In this document: positions 43,953-52,805 of the stretch, piece after piece
How positions within the stretch are numbered: position 1 is the stretch's first letter
Layout of the letters: each line of letters begins with the position of its first letter
Source of the DNA: Acidobacteriota bacterium
Lineage (GTDB): Bacteria > Acidobacteriota > Blastocatellia > Chloracidobacteriales > JADJPF01
Length of the DNA stretch: 60,754 nucleotides
Direction: 5' to 3'
NCBI GenBank assembly: GCA_016213785.1
Contig: JACQZQ010000065.1
Span: 1 to 60,754 of the forward strand
Program-made: the position numbers and the translations under genes
The notes under the pieces: generated by a model
Database searches by the model: none
Seen by the model: the letters and a program-made list of their open reading frames with translations, nothing else
What the model was told of the DNA's origin: nothing

Positions 43953-45092
43953 TTACATTATGCTTAAGGCTTGTTCAAGATCTGCAATAATGTCCTCTAC
44001 ATCCTCAATACCTACAGAAATTCGCACTAGCCCATCTGTGATTCCTAATCGATCTCTTTCTGTTGCTGGAACACTAGCGTGAGTCATTTTGGCTGGATGA
44101 CAAACTAATGTTTCTACCCCACCTAAAGATTCTGCTAATAAACACAATTTAAGACTTTCTAGAAAACGAGTAGCTTTTTCATAGCTACCTGTTTCAAAAG
44201 AAATCATTGCACCAAAACCAGACATTTGTTGACATGCTAATTTATGTTGGGGGTGATCAGCTAAACCTGGATAGAATACTTTCTTTACTTTAGGATTTTC
44301 AACTAAAAAATTAGCTACTCTACGACCATTTTCTTCATGCTGACGCATTCTTACAGCCAAAGTCTTTGTACCACGCAAAATTAGCCAAGAATCAAAAGGG
44401 CTTAATATTGCACCTGCGGCATTTTGTAAAAATGCAATACGCTCAGCTATTATGGGATCATTTAAGACTACTATTCCACCAACACTATCACTATGCCCAT
44501 TAAGAAACTTAGTAGTAGAATGAACAACTATATCTGCACCTAAAGCAATGGGTTGTTGAAGATAAGGACTCATAAAAGTATTATCAACAACTAATTTTAC
44601 TCCCTTTTCCTGAGCAATATTTGCTACTGCCCTAATATCGGTTAAAGCCATTGTTGGATTAGTTGGAGTCTCTATAAAAACCATTTTAGTATTAGGCTTT
44701 ACTGCTTTAACAATGGCATCTAAGTTTGAGGTGTTTACATAACTAAATTCTAAACCAAAATTTTTTAATACTTTATCAAATAAACGAAATGTCCCACCAT
44801 AAGTAGTATCAGAAACTACACAATGATCTCCTGCGGCAAAAAGAGATGCAACAACATTAATTGCTGCCATACCCGAAGCAAATGCATAAGCAAATTTTCC
44901 ACCCTCTAATGCTGCTAGATTTGCTTCTAAAGCTGAGCGGGTAGGGTTTTGTGTACGTGCGTACTCATAGCCTTTATGTATTCCAACCCCTTCTTGTACA
45001 TAAGTAGATGTTTGATAAATAGGGGTAATAACTGCTCCTGTACTAGGATCAGGTTTTTGTCCTGCATGGATTGCAATAGTGGCAAATCCCAT
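43953..45092 (-). CDS. Cystathionine gamma-lyase/synthase family PLP enzyme
   Basis: The product has 379 residues, Cys/Met metabolism PLP family. It has the usual PLP signature with Lys in HSTTKFLNGHSDSVGG, preceded by VVDNTFMSPYLQQP. YEYARTQNPTR near the start and GGVETLVCHPAKMTHAS near the end are typical of MetB/MccB. The upstream gene is a cysteine synthase/cystathionine beta-synthase homologue on the same strand. Together they may interconvert homocysteine, cystathionine and cysteine. Gamma-lyase (MccB) versus gamma-synthase (MetB) cannot be settled from sequence alone. Confidence 0.9.
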   Translation of the reverse strand: MGFATIAIHAGQKPDPSTGAVITPIYQTSTYVQEGVGIHKGYEYARTQNPTRSALEANLAALEGGKFAYAFASGMAAINVVASLFAAGDHCVVSDTTYGGTFRLFDKVLKNFGLEFSYVNTSNLDAIVKAVKPNTKMVFIETPTNPTMALTDIRAVANIAQEKGVKLVVDNTFMSPYLQQPIALGADIVVHSTTKFLNGHSDSVGGIVVLNDPIIAERIAFLQNAAGAILSPFDSWLILRGTKTLAVRMRQHEENGRRVANFLVENPKVKKVFYPGLADHPQHKLACQQMSGFGAMISFETGSYEKATRFLESLKLCLLAESLGGVETLVCHPAKMTHASVPATERDRLGITDGLVRISVGIEDVEDIIADLEQALSIM

Positions 45093-45253
45093 TATTTACT
45101 CCAAAGAAATGATTTAGATTTTATATTTAATAGTTTTATAGATATCAATAAACGACTAATTTTTTAATAAGATTATGAAATGAGCTAAGAGAGAATATCA
45201 AAAATTACTAATTAAGAATACAAAATTTAACTATTTTTATTTTTTAAATTGTT

Positions 45254-46174
45254 TTAGTCAAAAATACCCTTGCTCATATAACGCTCAGCACCATCAGCAA
45301 AAACCGTTACAACATTTGCATTAGAACCAAATCTACGTGCAATTTCAAAAGCAGCAAAAGCATTTGCTCCTGAAGAACTTCCACAAAGTACACCTTGCTC
45401 AGATGCTAATTTCTTAATCATCATAAAAGCTTCTGTATCCATAACCTTAAATACTTCATCACAAATTTCACGATCAAAATTACCAGGTATAAAACTTGCT
45501 CCTATCCCCTCTACTCTATGTGGGCCAGGTGCGCCTCCTCCTAAAACAGACCCTTCTGTTTCTACTGCTACACAATAGGTTTTAGGTGATTTTTCTTTGA
45601 AATATCTAGCAACACCACTAAAAGTTCCAGCAGATCCACAACCTATTACCACAGCATCAACACACCCATTTAGTTGCTCATCTATTTCTCGTGCAGTAGT
45701 TTTATAGTGAAAATTAGGATTAGCTGAGTTTTCAAATTGTTGGGGAGCAAAAGAGTTAGGAATTTCTTTAGTAAGCTCTCGCGCCTTTTCAATAGCGGCT
45801 TTCATACCTGCTTCTCTAGGAGTATAAATTATCTCTCCTCCTAAAGCCTGCATAAGAATCATTTTTTCACGGCTATAACCCTCTGGTACACACAAAATAA
45901 CTCTATAGCCTCTTGCTCTTCCAATAAGAGCTAAACCTATCCCTGTATTACCAGCAGTTGGTTCAATAATTGTTGAACCAGGCGAAATTAAACCTCGCTC
46001 CTCAGCATCCAAAATTAAGCCTAAAGCAGCACGGTCTTTTATACTTCCACCAGGATTTAAGTACTCTAACTTAGCATATACATTGGCGGTTTCTGGGGTT
46101 TGTAAATTTTTTAAGTGTAAAAGAGGTGTGTTACCAATTATGTCTAAAATACTTTCTACAGCCTTCAAACCCAT
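45254..46174 (-). CDS. Cysteine synthase / cystathionine beta-synthase family enzyme
   Basis: The product has 306 residues, beta-family PLP fold. The internal aldimine Lys46 is in PGGSIKDRAAL, then PTAGNTGIGLAL, GCGSAGTFSGVARY (phosphate loop) and CGSSSGANAFAA. It is the size of CysK/MccA and lacks heme or CBS regulatory domains. Motif EPTAGNTGIGLA rather than EPTSGNTGIGLA is frequent in cystathionine beta-synthase-type (MccA) members. Its pairing with the gamma-lyase/synthase gene 161 bases downstream fits a reverse transsulfuration unit. Confidence 0.88.
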   Translation of the reverse strand: MGLKAVESILDIIGNTPLLHLKNLQTPETANVYAKLEYLNPGGSIKDRAALGLILDAEERGLISPGSTIIEPTAGNTGIGLALIGRARGYRVILCVPEGYSREKMILMQALGGEIIYTPREAGMKAAIEKARELTKEIPNSFAPQQFENSANPNFHYKTTAREIDEQLNGCVDAVVIGCGSAGTFSGVARYFKEKSPKTYCVAVETEGSVLGGGAPGPHRVEGIGASFIPGNFDREICDEVFKVMDTEAFMMIKKLASEQGVLCGSSSGANAFAAFEIARRFGSNANVVTVFADGAERYMSKGIFD

Positions 46175-46320
46175 TATTTTTCCCCTAAAAAGTTAAGGCC
46201 AGAAACGGCCTTACTCATCCGATAATATAACATTGGTCTTTAAAGTGTCAATTTGCTAGTACTGCTAGGAGTTAGTAAAAAATATGTTGGGAAAGATTAT
46301 GTTAAATAAAGATTTTAAGC

Positions 46321-47256
46321 TTACTTTTCTTGCACTGGAGATAAAATTTCTTCTAAGCTTAAACGAAAATTATTTTGAAAGTCTATTTGCCATAGTTCCT
46401 TAAATAATAATAAATTTGCCTCCCGCTTTTGCTTAAAATAATTTCCTAGATCCTTTAGCCCTAAGAAAAGTTCTTGCTGATTTTTACGATCTATCTTCTT
46501 ACGATATTCCTTGAGTAACTCTACCATTACATCACAATCATGCAAATCGCCTAAAAGCTCTTGAATTTGCCTTAAAGACTTTAATTGCTCACCAAGAGAC
46601 TTATTAAAACACATTTCAAAAAACTCTAAGCTATAGCGTAATTTTTTTGCAGCAATACGAAACTCATGTAGTACTTCACTATGAAAATTACCTTTAGGAT
46701 CCTGTTCATAAAAATTTTTGACACTATTAAGAAAAATCAGGTGATTTTTCTTATGTTTAACCCTAGGTTTTTCTAAGTTAACACTGTCAAAAAAAGCTAA
46801 AAACTTTCTTTCAAACTCTTTTTGAGATAATTTCTCCATATAATCAAAAAGCTTTGCTCTATGCTGGAGCCTCTTTGTTTGAGAGTTAGAAGTTATATAG
46901 TTAATAGCTAAAACCACAAGGGGCTGGTCTTTTGCTTCTTCTAAACGTTTTTCTAGAAGTTCTATTAACACATCTAAATCTCTAACACTTCCTAATTTAC
47001 GTGCTAGTTTACGAGTATGGGTTGAGAGATGAGAAAATTTTTTATTATGAACAAAATAATGTGCAAAACTAGTCATAGCAGCCCATAAACGCCTTAGTGA
47101 TACTCTCATATCATGTATTACTTCAATATCCTCACTAGTTTTTACTAAACTTTGATAAGAAAAGGCTTCCCTAAATTTAGTAGTAATAATTAATCTGGCA
47201 CTTTCATAAATAGGTAACTCAGGCTTTAGTCCTTCTATCTCCCAACCCTTAGCCAT
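46321..47256 (-). CDS. CHAD domain protein
   Basis: The product has 311 residues, almost wholly alpha-helical and strongly basic. CHAD domains bind polyphosphate through conserved His and basic residues; here VIHDMRVSLRRLWAAM and VLHEFRIAAKKLRYSLEFF are the two repeats' signature helices, and LLGDLHDCDVMVELL matches the rest of the family pattern. There is no signal peptide. The CYTH domain often fused to CHAD is absent. Location on polyphosphate granules is plausible by family. Confidence 0.92.
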   Translation of the reverse strand: MAKGWEIEGLKPELPIYESARLIITTKFREAFSYQSLVKTSEDIEVIHDMRVSLRRLWAAMTSFAHYFVHNKKFSHLSTHTRKLARKLGSVRDLDVLIELLEKRLEEAKDQPLVVLAINYITSNSQTKRLQHRAKLFDYMEKLSQKEFERKFLAFFDSVNLEKPRVKHKKNHLIFLNSVKNFYEQDPKGNFHSEVLHEFRIAAKKLRYSLEFFEMCFNKSLGEQLKSLRQIQELLGDLHDCDVMVELLKEYRKKIDRKNQQELFLGLKDLGNYFKQKREANLLLFKELWQIDFQNNFRLSLEEILSPVQEK

Positions 47257-47587
47257 TAACTTTGCTCCTTATAGAGAACTATTAGAGAACTATTTTCCGC
47301 GCCATCAGTGTAGTTACATTAAAAACAATGTCAACTCTAGGCTACTTTTATCAAGAGAAATTTTATGTTTTTTATATTTTTTTTATTTTTTTTATCCTTT
47401 ATATTCTTTAATATTCTTTAATATTCTTTGTTAATAAGAACAAGTTTGACAGTTCTTTTATTACTATGCTAAATTCCATCAAATAACTAAAAGCAAATAA
47501 TTAAAGCAACTTCCGCCATTTGCTTTTATAAAAATTTTATAAAAATAGCCTGCGTAATTTCTACTATTTGTAGCTTTTTACAGTGTT
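47257..47587. other. Divergent regulatory region upstream of the HtrA protease
   Basis: The region holds three exact 10-bp direct repeats, ATATTCTTTA twice and ATATTCTTTG (47401-47430), right after a T-rich run. They are spaced one helical turn apart. A 10-bp inverted repeat TAAAAGCAAA (47488-47497) and TTTGCTTTTA (47519-47528) lies in the likely 5' leader. I see no gene and no tRNA. Confidence 0.55.
47446..47475 (+). promoter_or_regulatory. Probable sigma70-type promoter of the HtrA gene
   Basis: TTGACA at 47446-47451 is a perfect -35 box. TAAATT at 47470-47475 follows an extended -10 TG at 47467-47468, giving an 18-base spacer. The predicted start site is about 105 bases before the HtrA ATG. 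Confidence 0.55.
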
Positions 47588-49054
47588 ATGAAACAAATCC
47601 TTAAACTAACATTTGTGATGACACTAATTGCAGTCATCAGCATTATTACACTAGTAAGCCTATTTAAGATGCTCTACCCAAAAAAAGTAGCGCAAATTGC
47701 TTCATTACCAACATTAAACTTTTCTGGCGCTTATAGCCCTCTTCTACAAGAAAAAAGTAATATTAGCGTAGTTTATGAACGTGCTAACCCTGCAGTAGTA
47801 AGGGTTACAGCCACTAGACTTGTTCATGAAAAAGAAGATGGCGATATGGATTTACCTGAAGGACATCCCGATGTTGATAAACGTAGTAGAGGTGTAGGAA
47901 CTGGATGTATAGTTGATAAATCTGGCTATATCGTTACTAATCAACATGTTATAGATAATGCTGAACAAATTAAAATTCGCCTTATAGATAATACTGAAGT
48001 ATCTGCTGAACTTATAGGAGCAGATAAAGCCACTGATATTGCCCTACTAAAAATACCTGCCAAAAATAATCTTAGTGTAATGCCTTTAGGAGATTCTAAT
48101 AGGCTACGTATTGGTGAAACTGTAGTGGCTATAGGTAATCCCTATTCTTATGATCGTAGTGTTACTACGGGTGTTGTTAGTGCTACAGGAAGAAAAGTTT
48201 TTAATACCCTTTATGAAGACTATATACAAACTGATGCAGCAATAAATGTTGGTAACTCAGGTGGGCCACTTCTTAATTTAGCAGGGGAGTTAATAGGAAT
48301 TAATACTGTTATTCGTGCTGATGCTAATGGAATTAGTTTTGCTATCCCTATAAATCAAATTAAACAAATTATTGCTCAATTAAAAACTCATCGTAGGGTA
48401 ATAAGAGGTTTTTTAGGGGTCCAGCCAGATAATATCTCTGATGAACTTAAAGATGGATTAAAACTTAATAACAATAATGGAGCACTGGTAACTCATATTA
48501 CTAACGATTCTGCGGCGGCAAAAGCTGGCCTACAAGTCTATGATGTAATTACCAAATTTGGTGGTAAACCTGTTTTTAATAAAGATACCCTTTATAAATA
48601 TATTGCAGAAACTCCTCCAGGAAAAGATGTTGATATAGAAGTAATTAGAGATAATGAATATAAATACTTAGTAGCTCAATTAACCGAAAGACAAGATCAA
48701 ATAGTTAAACCTCCTACACCAAAAAATACTCTTAAAAAAGCAAGTTTTGGACGGGTAGGTTTTGCTGTCCAAGATAAAACCCCACAAAATGAAAAAATGC
48801 TTCAAGCTACTGGTAACAAAAAGGTTTTAGGCATAGTTATTACTGAAGTTGATCCTCTTAGTGCTGCTGCTGATGCAGGATTAGAAAGAGGATTTATTAT
48901 CAACGAGGCTAATCGTATTCCTGTTAAATCAAAAGCCGATTTTGACCATGTTATTGAAACCTTAGAAAAAGGCCAAGTATTGCTACTGAAAGTTACAGGC
49001 GATCGCGGTATTGCTACCCCATATTTTATAGCTGCCATTCGCTTAAGCGAATAG
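47588..49054 (+). CDS. HtrA/DegP-like serine protease with two PDZ domains
   Basis: The product has 488 residues. One N-terminal transmembrane or uncleaved signal helix (about 7-29) anchors it, placing the protease in the periplasm. The trypsin-like domain has the triad His120 (TNQHVIDN), Asp150 (ATDIALLKI) and Ser224 (NVGNSGGPLL). The first PDZ domain is at about 275-365 and the second at about 380-480. This DegS/DegP-type enzyme degrades or senses misfolded envelope proteins. The divergent CHAD gene is unlikely to be functionally linked. Confidence 0.95.
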   Translation: MKQILKLTFVMTLIAVISIITLVSLFKMLYPKKVAQIASLPTLNFSGAYSPLLQEKSNISVVYERANPAVVRVTATRLVHEKEDGDMDLPEGHPDVDKRSRGVGTGCIVDKSGYIVTNQHVIDNAEQIKIRLIDNTEVSAELIGADKATDIALLKIPAKNNLSVMPLGDSNRLRIGETVVAIGNPYSYDRSVTTGVVSATGRKVFNTLYEDYIQTDAAINVGNSGGPLLNLAGELIGINTVIRADANGISFAIPINQIKQIIAQLKTHRRVIRGFLGVQPDNISDELKDGLKLNNNNGALVTHITNDSAAAKAGLQVYDVITKFGGKPVFNKDTLYKYIAETPPGKDVDIEVIRDNEYKYLVAQLTERQDQIVKPPTPKNTLKKASFGRVGFAVQDKTPQNEKMLQATGNKKVLGIVITEVDPLSAAADAGLERGFIINEANRIPVKSKADFDHVIETLEKGQVLLLKVTGDRGIATPYFIAAIRLSE

Positions 49055-49073
49055 TAAAGATATATTTTAATAA

Positions 49074-49106
49074 AAAACGGCCTAGTTATTAGAACTAGGC
49101 CGTTTT
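49074..49106 (+). terminator. Strong rho-independent terminator
   Basis: AAAACGGCCTAGTT pairs perfectly with AACTAGGCCGTTTT around an ATTAG loop, followed by GTTT. It ends the HtrA transcript and, being symmetrical with A and T flanks, can also serve the convergent rhodanese gene. Confidence 0.9.
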
Positions 49107-49154
49107 GTTTAAGTTTAAAAAATTACTTATCAAATTACTAAAACATACCTTGAT

Positions 49155-49478
49155 TTAGTAACGAGGCATTTTAGGGTCAATTCTTTGCGCCCAAGCATCT
49201 ATCCCACCAAGCAAGTTTTTAACCTTTTGAAAACCAGCACTCTTAAGAAATTCTACTGCTTTAGCGCTCCGTCCTCCTAATTTGCAGTGCACAACTATTT
49301 CACGCGATGAATCAAGTTCAGTTATACGCTTAGGTATATCACCTAGAGGTATTAAAGTTGATCCTTCCAGTTTACAAATTTGGTGTTCATGGATTTCACG
49401 AACATCTAAAATAAATAAATCATCACCTTTATCTAAACGGCTTTTAAGTTCCTCTGGTGTAATTTCAAACTCTTTCAC
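49155..49478 (-). CDS. Single-domain rhodanese-like sulfurtransferase (second copy)
   Basis: The product has 107 residues. The start is GTG at 49476-49478 with AGGAGG eight bases upstream. It has LFILDVREIHEHQICKLEGS and the active loop VHCKLGGRSAK with the persulfide Cys. The C-terminal NLLGGIDAWAQRIDPKMPRY is nearly the same as in the protein at 28197-28514, so they are paralogues. It differs from that copy in the active loop (CKLGGRS against CHAGVRS), which suggests a different partner. Next upstream on the strand is the polyacidic LysM-like gene. Confidence 0.9.
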   Translation of the reverse strand: MKEFEITPEELKSRLDKGDDLFILDVREIHEHQICKLEGSTLIPLGDIPKRITELDSSREIVVHCKLGGRSAKAVEFLKSAGFQKVKNLLGGIDAWAQRIDPKMPRY

Positions 49479-49558
49479 AAATCCTCCTTAGCCCTCTTAC
49501 TGGCTTTCTTTTAACCTAGTTGTCCTAGGCTAAAGGTTTTAAGCTAAAATTTTCAAAG

Positions 49559-51256
49559 TCATCTCTTTTTCTTTTTATCTTTCTTATTTTCATCTTCATC
49601 ATCATCATCTTCATCATCTTCATCTTCACCATCATCTTCGTCATCTTCACCATCATCTTCATCATCGCCGTCATCATCTTCTTCTTCATCTTCTTCTTCA
49701 TCTTCTTCTTCATCTTCTTCTTCATCTTCTTCTTCATCGCCATCATCGTCGTCTCCATCGTCATCATCGCCATCATCATCTTCTTCATCATCATCATCTT
49801 CATCTTCATATTCTTCTTCATCGCCATCATCGTCATCATCGCCATCATCATCTTCATCATCTTCATCGCCATCATCGCCATCATCATCTTCATCATCTTC
49901 ATATTCTTCTTCTTCTTCTTCTTCTTCATCTTCTTCTTCATCGCCATCATCGTCGTCTCCATCATCTTCATCGCCATCATCGTCATCATACTCATAGTCG
50001 CCGTCATCATCGCCGTCATCATCTTCATATTCTTCATCATCTTCATATTCTTCTTTATCTTTTTTATCTTTTTTAGCAGAACTTGCAGTAGATGAGGCTT
50101 CTTCTATCAGTATTTCAGGAGCTATTCCTGACTCCTGAACTAATAATTTAACTTTTTCTGTTAATGTTTGGGCAGTAGCTTCTGAATTATCATTTGCTAC
50201 CATAGCTGAAGTTATTTCTTCTGCTAAAGAAGCTGCTTTTTGTGCAATAACAGATGGACTTACACTCTCTTCACTTATATTAGCTGGTTCTGCTGGTTTT
50301 GAGGGTGAAGTTCCTAGTGGCGCTGGCTTTGTTTCTTCTGCTGGTTTAAGCGTTGGTTTAACCTCTTCTGTTGATTTTGATGTTGATGTTGGCGCGGGTG
50401 TTGGCTTTACTTCTTCTACTGGTTTAGGCTCTGGCTCAGGCGTTGGTTTTACTTCCTCTACTAGTTTAGGCTCTGGCACGGGTGTTGGCTTTACTTCCTC
50501 TACTAGTTTAGGCGCTGGCTCAGGTGTTGGCTTTACTTCCTCTACTGGTTTAGGCTCTGGCGTGGGTGTTGGCTTTACTTCTTCGGTTGGGACAGAGGCT
50601 GGAGTCGGTTTTGTCTCTTCTACTGATTTCTTAGCTTTTGGTTTTTCCTCTTTAGCGGCAGATCCATCCCAATTAGGAATTTTTACAACGGTTTTTGGTG
50701 GTAAAACTTTAATATCTGTTAAAACATCTTTGTTAGCTTCAAAAAGCTGTTCTGGAGTAACCCTACTTTTAGTTATTTTTTTAGAAATAGTCTCAAGCGT
50801 ATCATCTGTCTTAGATTTATATTCTCCATAAATATCTGTACGCTGTATTTTAAGGTCTAAGACAAGGGTCTTTTGCCAATCTGCATCAGCCTTTTTAGCC
50901 TTATCTTTTACTCTATCAGCATTATATTGCGTTGGACAATTGGCAGTAATAGTTAAAACTCCGTTTTCTTCTTTTAATACTACTTCTTCACAACCTAAAC
51001 TATAAGCTTGCTCATAGACTGAACCATACTTAGTAGTTAATTCTGAAGACATTTCCGCTTTTAGATTTAGGGCTAAATCTTTATGTTCAGCGTCTATTTC
51101 CTTAGCTTTTGCCACAATGACATCTAATAAATATTGTGTTTGGCAAGTACCATTAACAACAAGCTGACCATTTTCCTCTGCGGTTTTCATTTTTTTACTG
51201 CCAAGAGTTTTGGCTAGTTTTAACATAGGTAAATACTTATCTTTTACTTCTGCCAT
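49559..51256 (-). CDS. BON/LysM-like protein with Pro-rich repeats and long polyacidic tail
   Basis: The product has 565 residues from the ATG at 51256, which has GGAG seven bases upstream. Two BON-like repeats (about 5-120, with NGQLVVNGTCQTQY and NGVLTITANCPTQY) are followed by a LysM-like segment (about 133-185, DDTLETISKKI...LPPKTVVKIPNW). Then comes a Glu-Val-Lys-Pro-Thr-Pro repeat region of about 90 residues, and a stretch with SVSPSVIAQKAAS. The last 170 residues are almost all Asp, Glu and Gly, closing with a short basic end. No signal peptide is evident. The acidic part may bind Ca2+ or other cations. The BON and LysM calls are moderate. Confidence 0.7.
   Translation of the reverse strand: MAEVKDKYLPMLKLAKTLGSKKMKTAEENGQLVVNGTCQTQYLLDVIVAKAKEIDAEHKDLALNLKAEMSSELTTKYGSVYEQAYSLGCEEVVLKEENGVLTITANCPTQYNADRVKDKAKKADADWQKTLVLDLKIQRTDIYGEYKSKTDDTLETISKKITKSRVTPEQLFEANKDVLTDIKVLPPKTVVKIPNWDGSAAKEEKPKAKKSVEETKPTPASVPTEEVKPTPTPEPKPVEEVKPTPEPAPKLVEEVKPTPVPEPKLVEEVKPTPEPEPKPVEEVKPTPAPTSTSKSTEEVKPTLKPAEETKPAPLGTSPSKPAEPANISEESVSPSVIAQKAASLAEEITSAMVANDNSEATAQTLTEKVKLLVQESGIAPEILIEEASSTASSAKKDKKDKEEYEDDEEYEDDDGDDDGDYEYDDDDGDEDDGDDDDGDEEEDEEEEEEEEYEDDEDDDGDDGDEDDEDDDGDDDDDGDEEEYEDEDDDDEEDDDGDDDDGDDDDGDEEEDEEEDEEEDEEEDEEEDDDGDDEDDGEDDEDDGEDEDDEDDDDEDENKKDKKKKR
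49590..50070 (-). repeat. Degenerate 3-6 bp tandem repeats coding Asp/Glu/Gly
   Basis: On the plus strand this is a run of CATCAT, CTTCTT and CGCCAT units arranged in longer imperfect periods (blocks of CATCTTCTTCTT recur). It encodes the polyacidic tail of the LysM-like protein and is likely to vary in length between strains. Confidence 0.85.
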
Positions 51257-51476
51257 TTTATTTCTCCAAGCGTGATTAAAATTTATGTTACTTAATGCAT
51301 CGCTAGAAATAAGACAATTTTCTGCTTTAAGCAACTTCAACTCACGGAAAAAATTCTTGCTAAAAAAATACTATTTTTCTGCTAATTTTTAAGGAATTTT
51401 TCACCTTTACCATTGAACCTTTTTTTCAATTCTTAGATTAAATTTAATGACATTTTTTCTTATAGAAAGGTAACGC

Positions 51477-52517
51477 ATGAAAAAATTTATTTTAATTATT
51501 TTGTTAGTATGTTCTTTATCAGTCATTAGTTATGGACAAATTCAAACAAATGAAAATTCTGAACATACTAAAGTCTTAGGGTTAAGTAAAAAAAGTGATT
51601 GGTGGTTTTTCTTAAGCACTAATGGAGAGATAGATTTTATTTCTTTTTTCGAGACAGTAAATAGCTTTTCTGAAGAACGAGCAGCCTTTTCTACAAAAGA
51701 TGGAAAATGGGGATTTATTGATGAAAAAGGTGATATAGTAATAGAACCTATTTTTACTAATGTCTATCCTTTTTTATCAGGGCTTGCTAGTGTAGAAATC
51801 AATGGAAAATGGGGATTTATCGATAAAAAAGGTGATTTTGTAATAGCGCCTATTTATGACCATGCTTATAGTTTTCAAGAAGACGCTGCATTTGTAAAAC
51901 TAACTGGAAAATGGGCAATTATTGATAAAAAAGGGAAATTTTTAGCCGCGCCTCAATTTGAGCAATCCATAGATTTTCGTGAAAATGTAGCTGGTGCTCT
52001 AATCAATGGAAAATGGTATTTTATTGATAGAGAAGGAAAACCTTTTATTAAACAAGGTTTTGAGACTATTTATTATTTTTCTGAAGATTTAGCTGCTGTA
52101 AAAATTAATGGAAAATTTGGCTTTATTGATAAAAAAGGTAATTTAGTAATAAAACCTCAATTTAAGGATGTTGCCTACTTTAAGAATGGTATAGTAGCAG
52201 TCCTACTTAAAGGCCAATGGGGATATATTAATACTAAAGGAACTCTGGTTATTAAACCTCAATTTGATAAAGCTTGGCCTTTTAATAAAGGTGTAGCAAA
52301 AGTAAAAGTTAATGGAAAAATAGGCTTTATTGATACTAAAGGGGATTTTGTTATAGAGCCTCAATTTGATGATGCCTACCATTTTTCCTATGGTCTTTGT
52401 GGTGTAAAAATCAATGGGAAATGGGGTTATATAAACGAAAAAGGCCAACAAGTAGTATCTCCTGAATTTGATAAAACATTTCCTTTCAGTAAAATAACAG
52501 ACTCTTCTATCAAATAG
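51477..52517 (+). CDS. Secreted WG-repeat protein
   Basis: The product has 346 residues. A signal peptide (about 1-20, MKKFILIILLVCSLSVISYG) precedes about nine repeats of 30-35 residues with the motif GKWGFIDxKGDxVIxPxFD (for example near residues 74, 109 and 300). These WG repeats form beta-rich scaffolds of unknown binding partner. No catalytic motif is visible. The gene is divergent from the polyacidic protein gene. Confidence 0.93.
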   Translation: MKKFILIILLVCSLSVISYGQIQTNENSEHTKVLGLSKKSDWWFFLSTNGEIDFISFFETVNSFSEERAAFSTKDGKWGFIDEKGDIVIEPIFTNVYPFLSGLASVEINGKWGFIDKKGDFVIAPIYDHAYSFQEDAAFVKLTGKWAIIDKKGKFLAAPQFEQSIDFRENVAGALINGKWYFIDREGKPFIKQGFETIYYFSEDLAAVKINGKFGFIDKKGNLVIKPQFKDVAYFKNGIVAVLLKGQWGYINTKGTLVIKPQFDKAWPFNKGVAKVKVNGKIGFIDTKGDFVIEPQFDDAYHFSYGLCGVKINGKWGYINEKGQQVVSPEFDKTFPFSKITDSSIK

Positions 52518-52805
52518 CCCTCTTTTTGCTCTCTTTCTAAAATTTTAGCTTAACTTCACAAACTCAAAGCTAAATTATGGTATGTTACAGACTTGTTTTG
52601 TTTTAATATACTGTAGTTTAGCTTATTTTATTTTCCGACATATAATTTAACGAAGATAAATAATTACTAATACTCTCCGTAGGTGAAAATTTTTCTTAAC
52701 AAATCTGTGCCCCGTAGCTAGGATATTGCCTAAAATAGTCTTCAATAGCAAAATTTCCAAAATAAATCACAAAAAATTAAGAAGTACACAGGGAAAAGTC
52801 TACTT

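Noticed and set aside
49525-50046. Met/Lys-rich minus-strand frame overlapping the polyacidic gene
   Set aside because: It is a frame-shifted reading of the same repeats (ATG AAG type codons) and has no domain, no ribosome-binding site and no independent support.
49590-50070. CRISPR-like periodic array
   Set aside because: The periodicity is of 3-6 bases without unique spacers and is coding; it is a low-complexity repeat and not a CRISPR.
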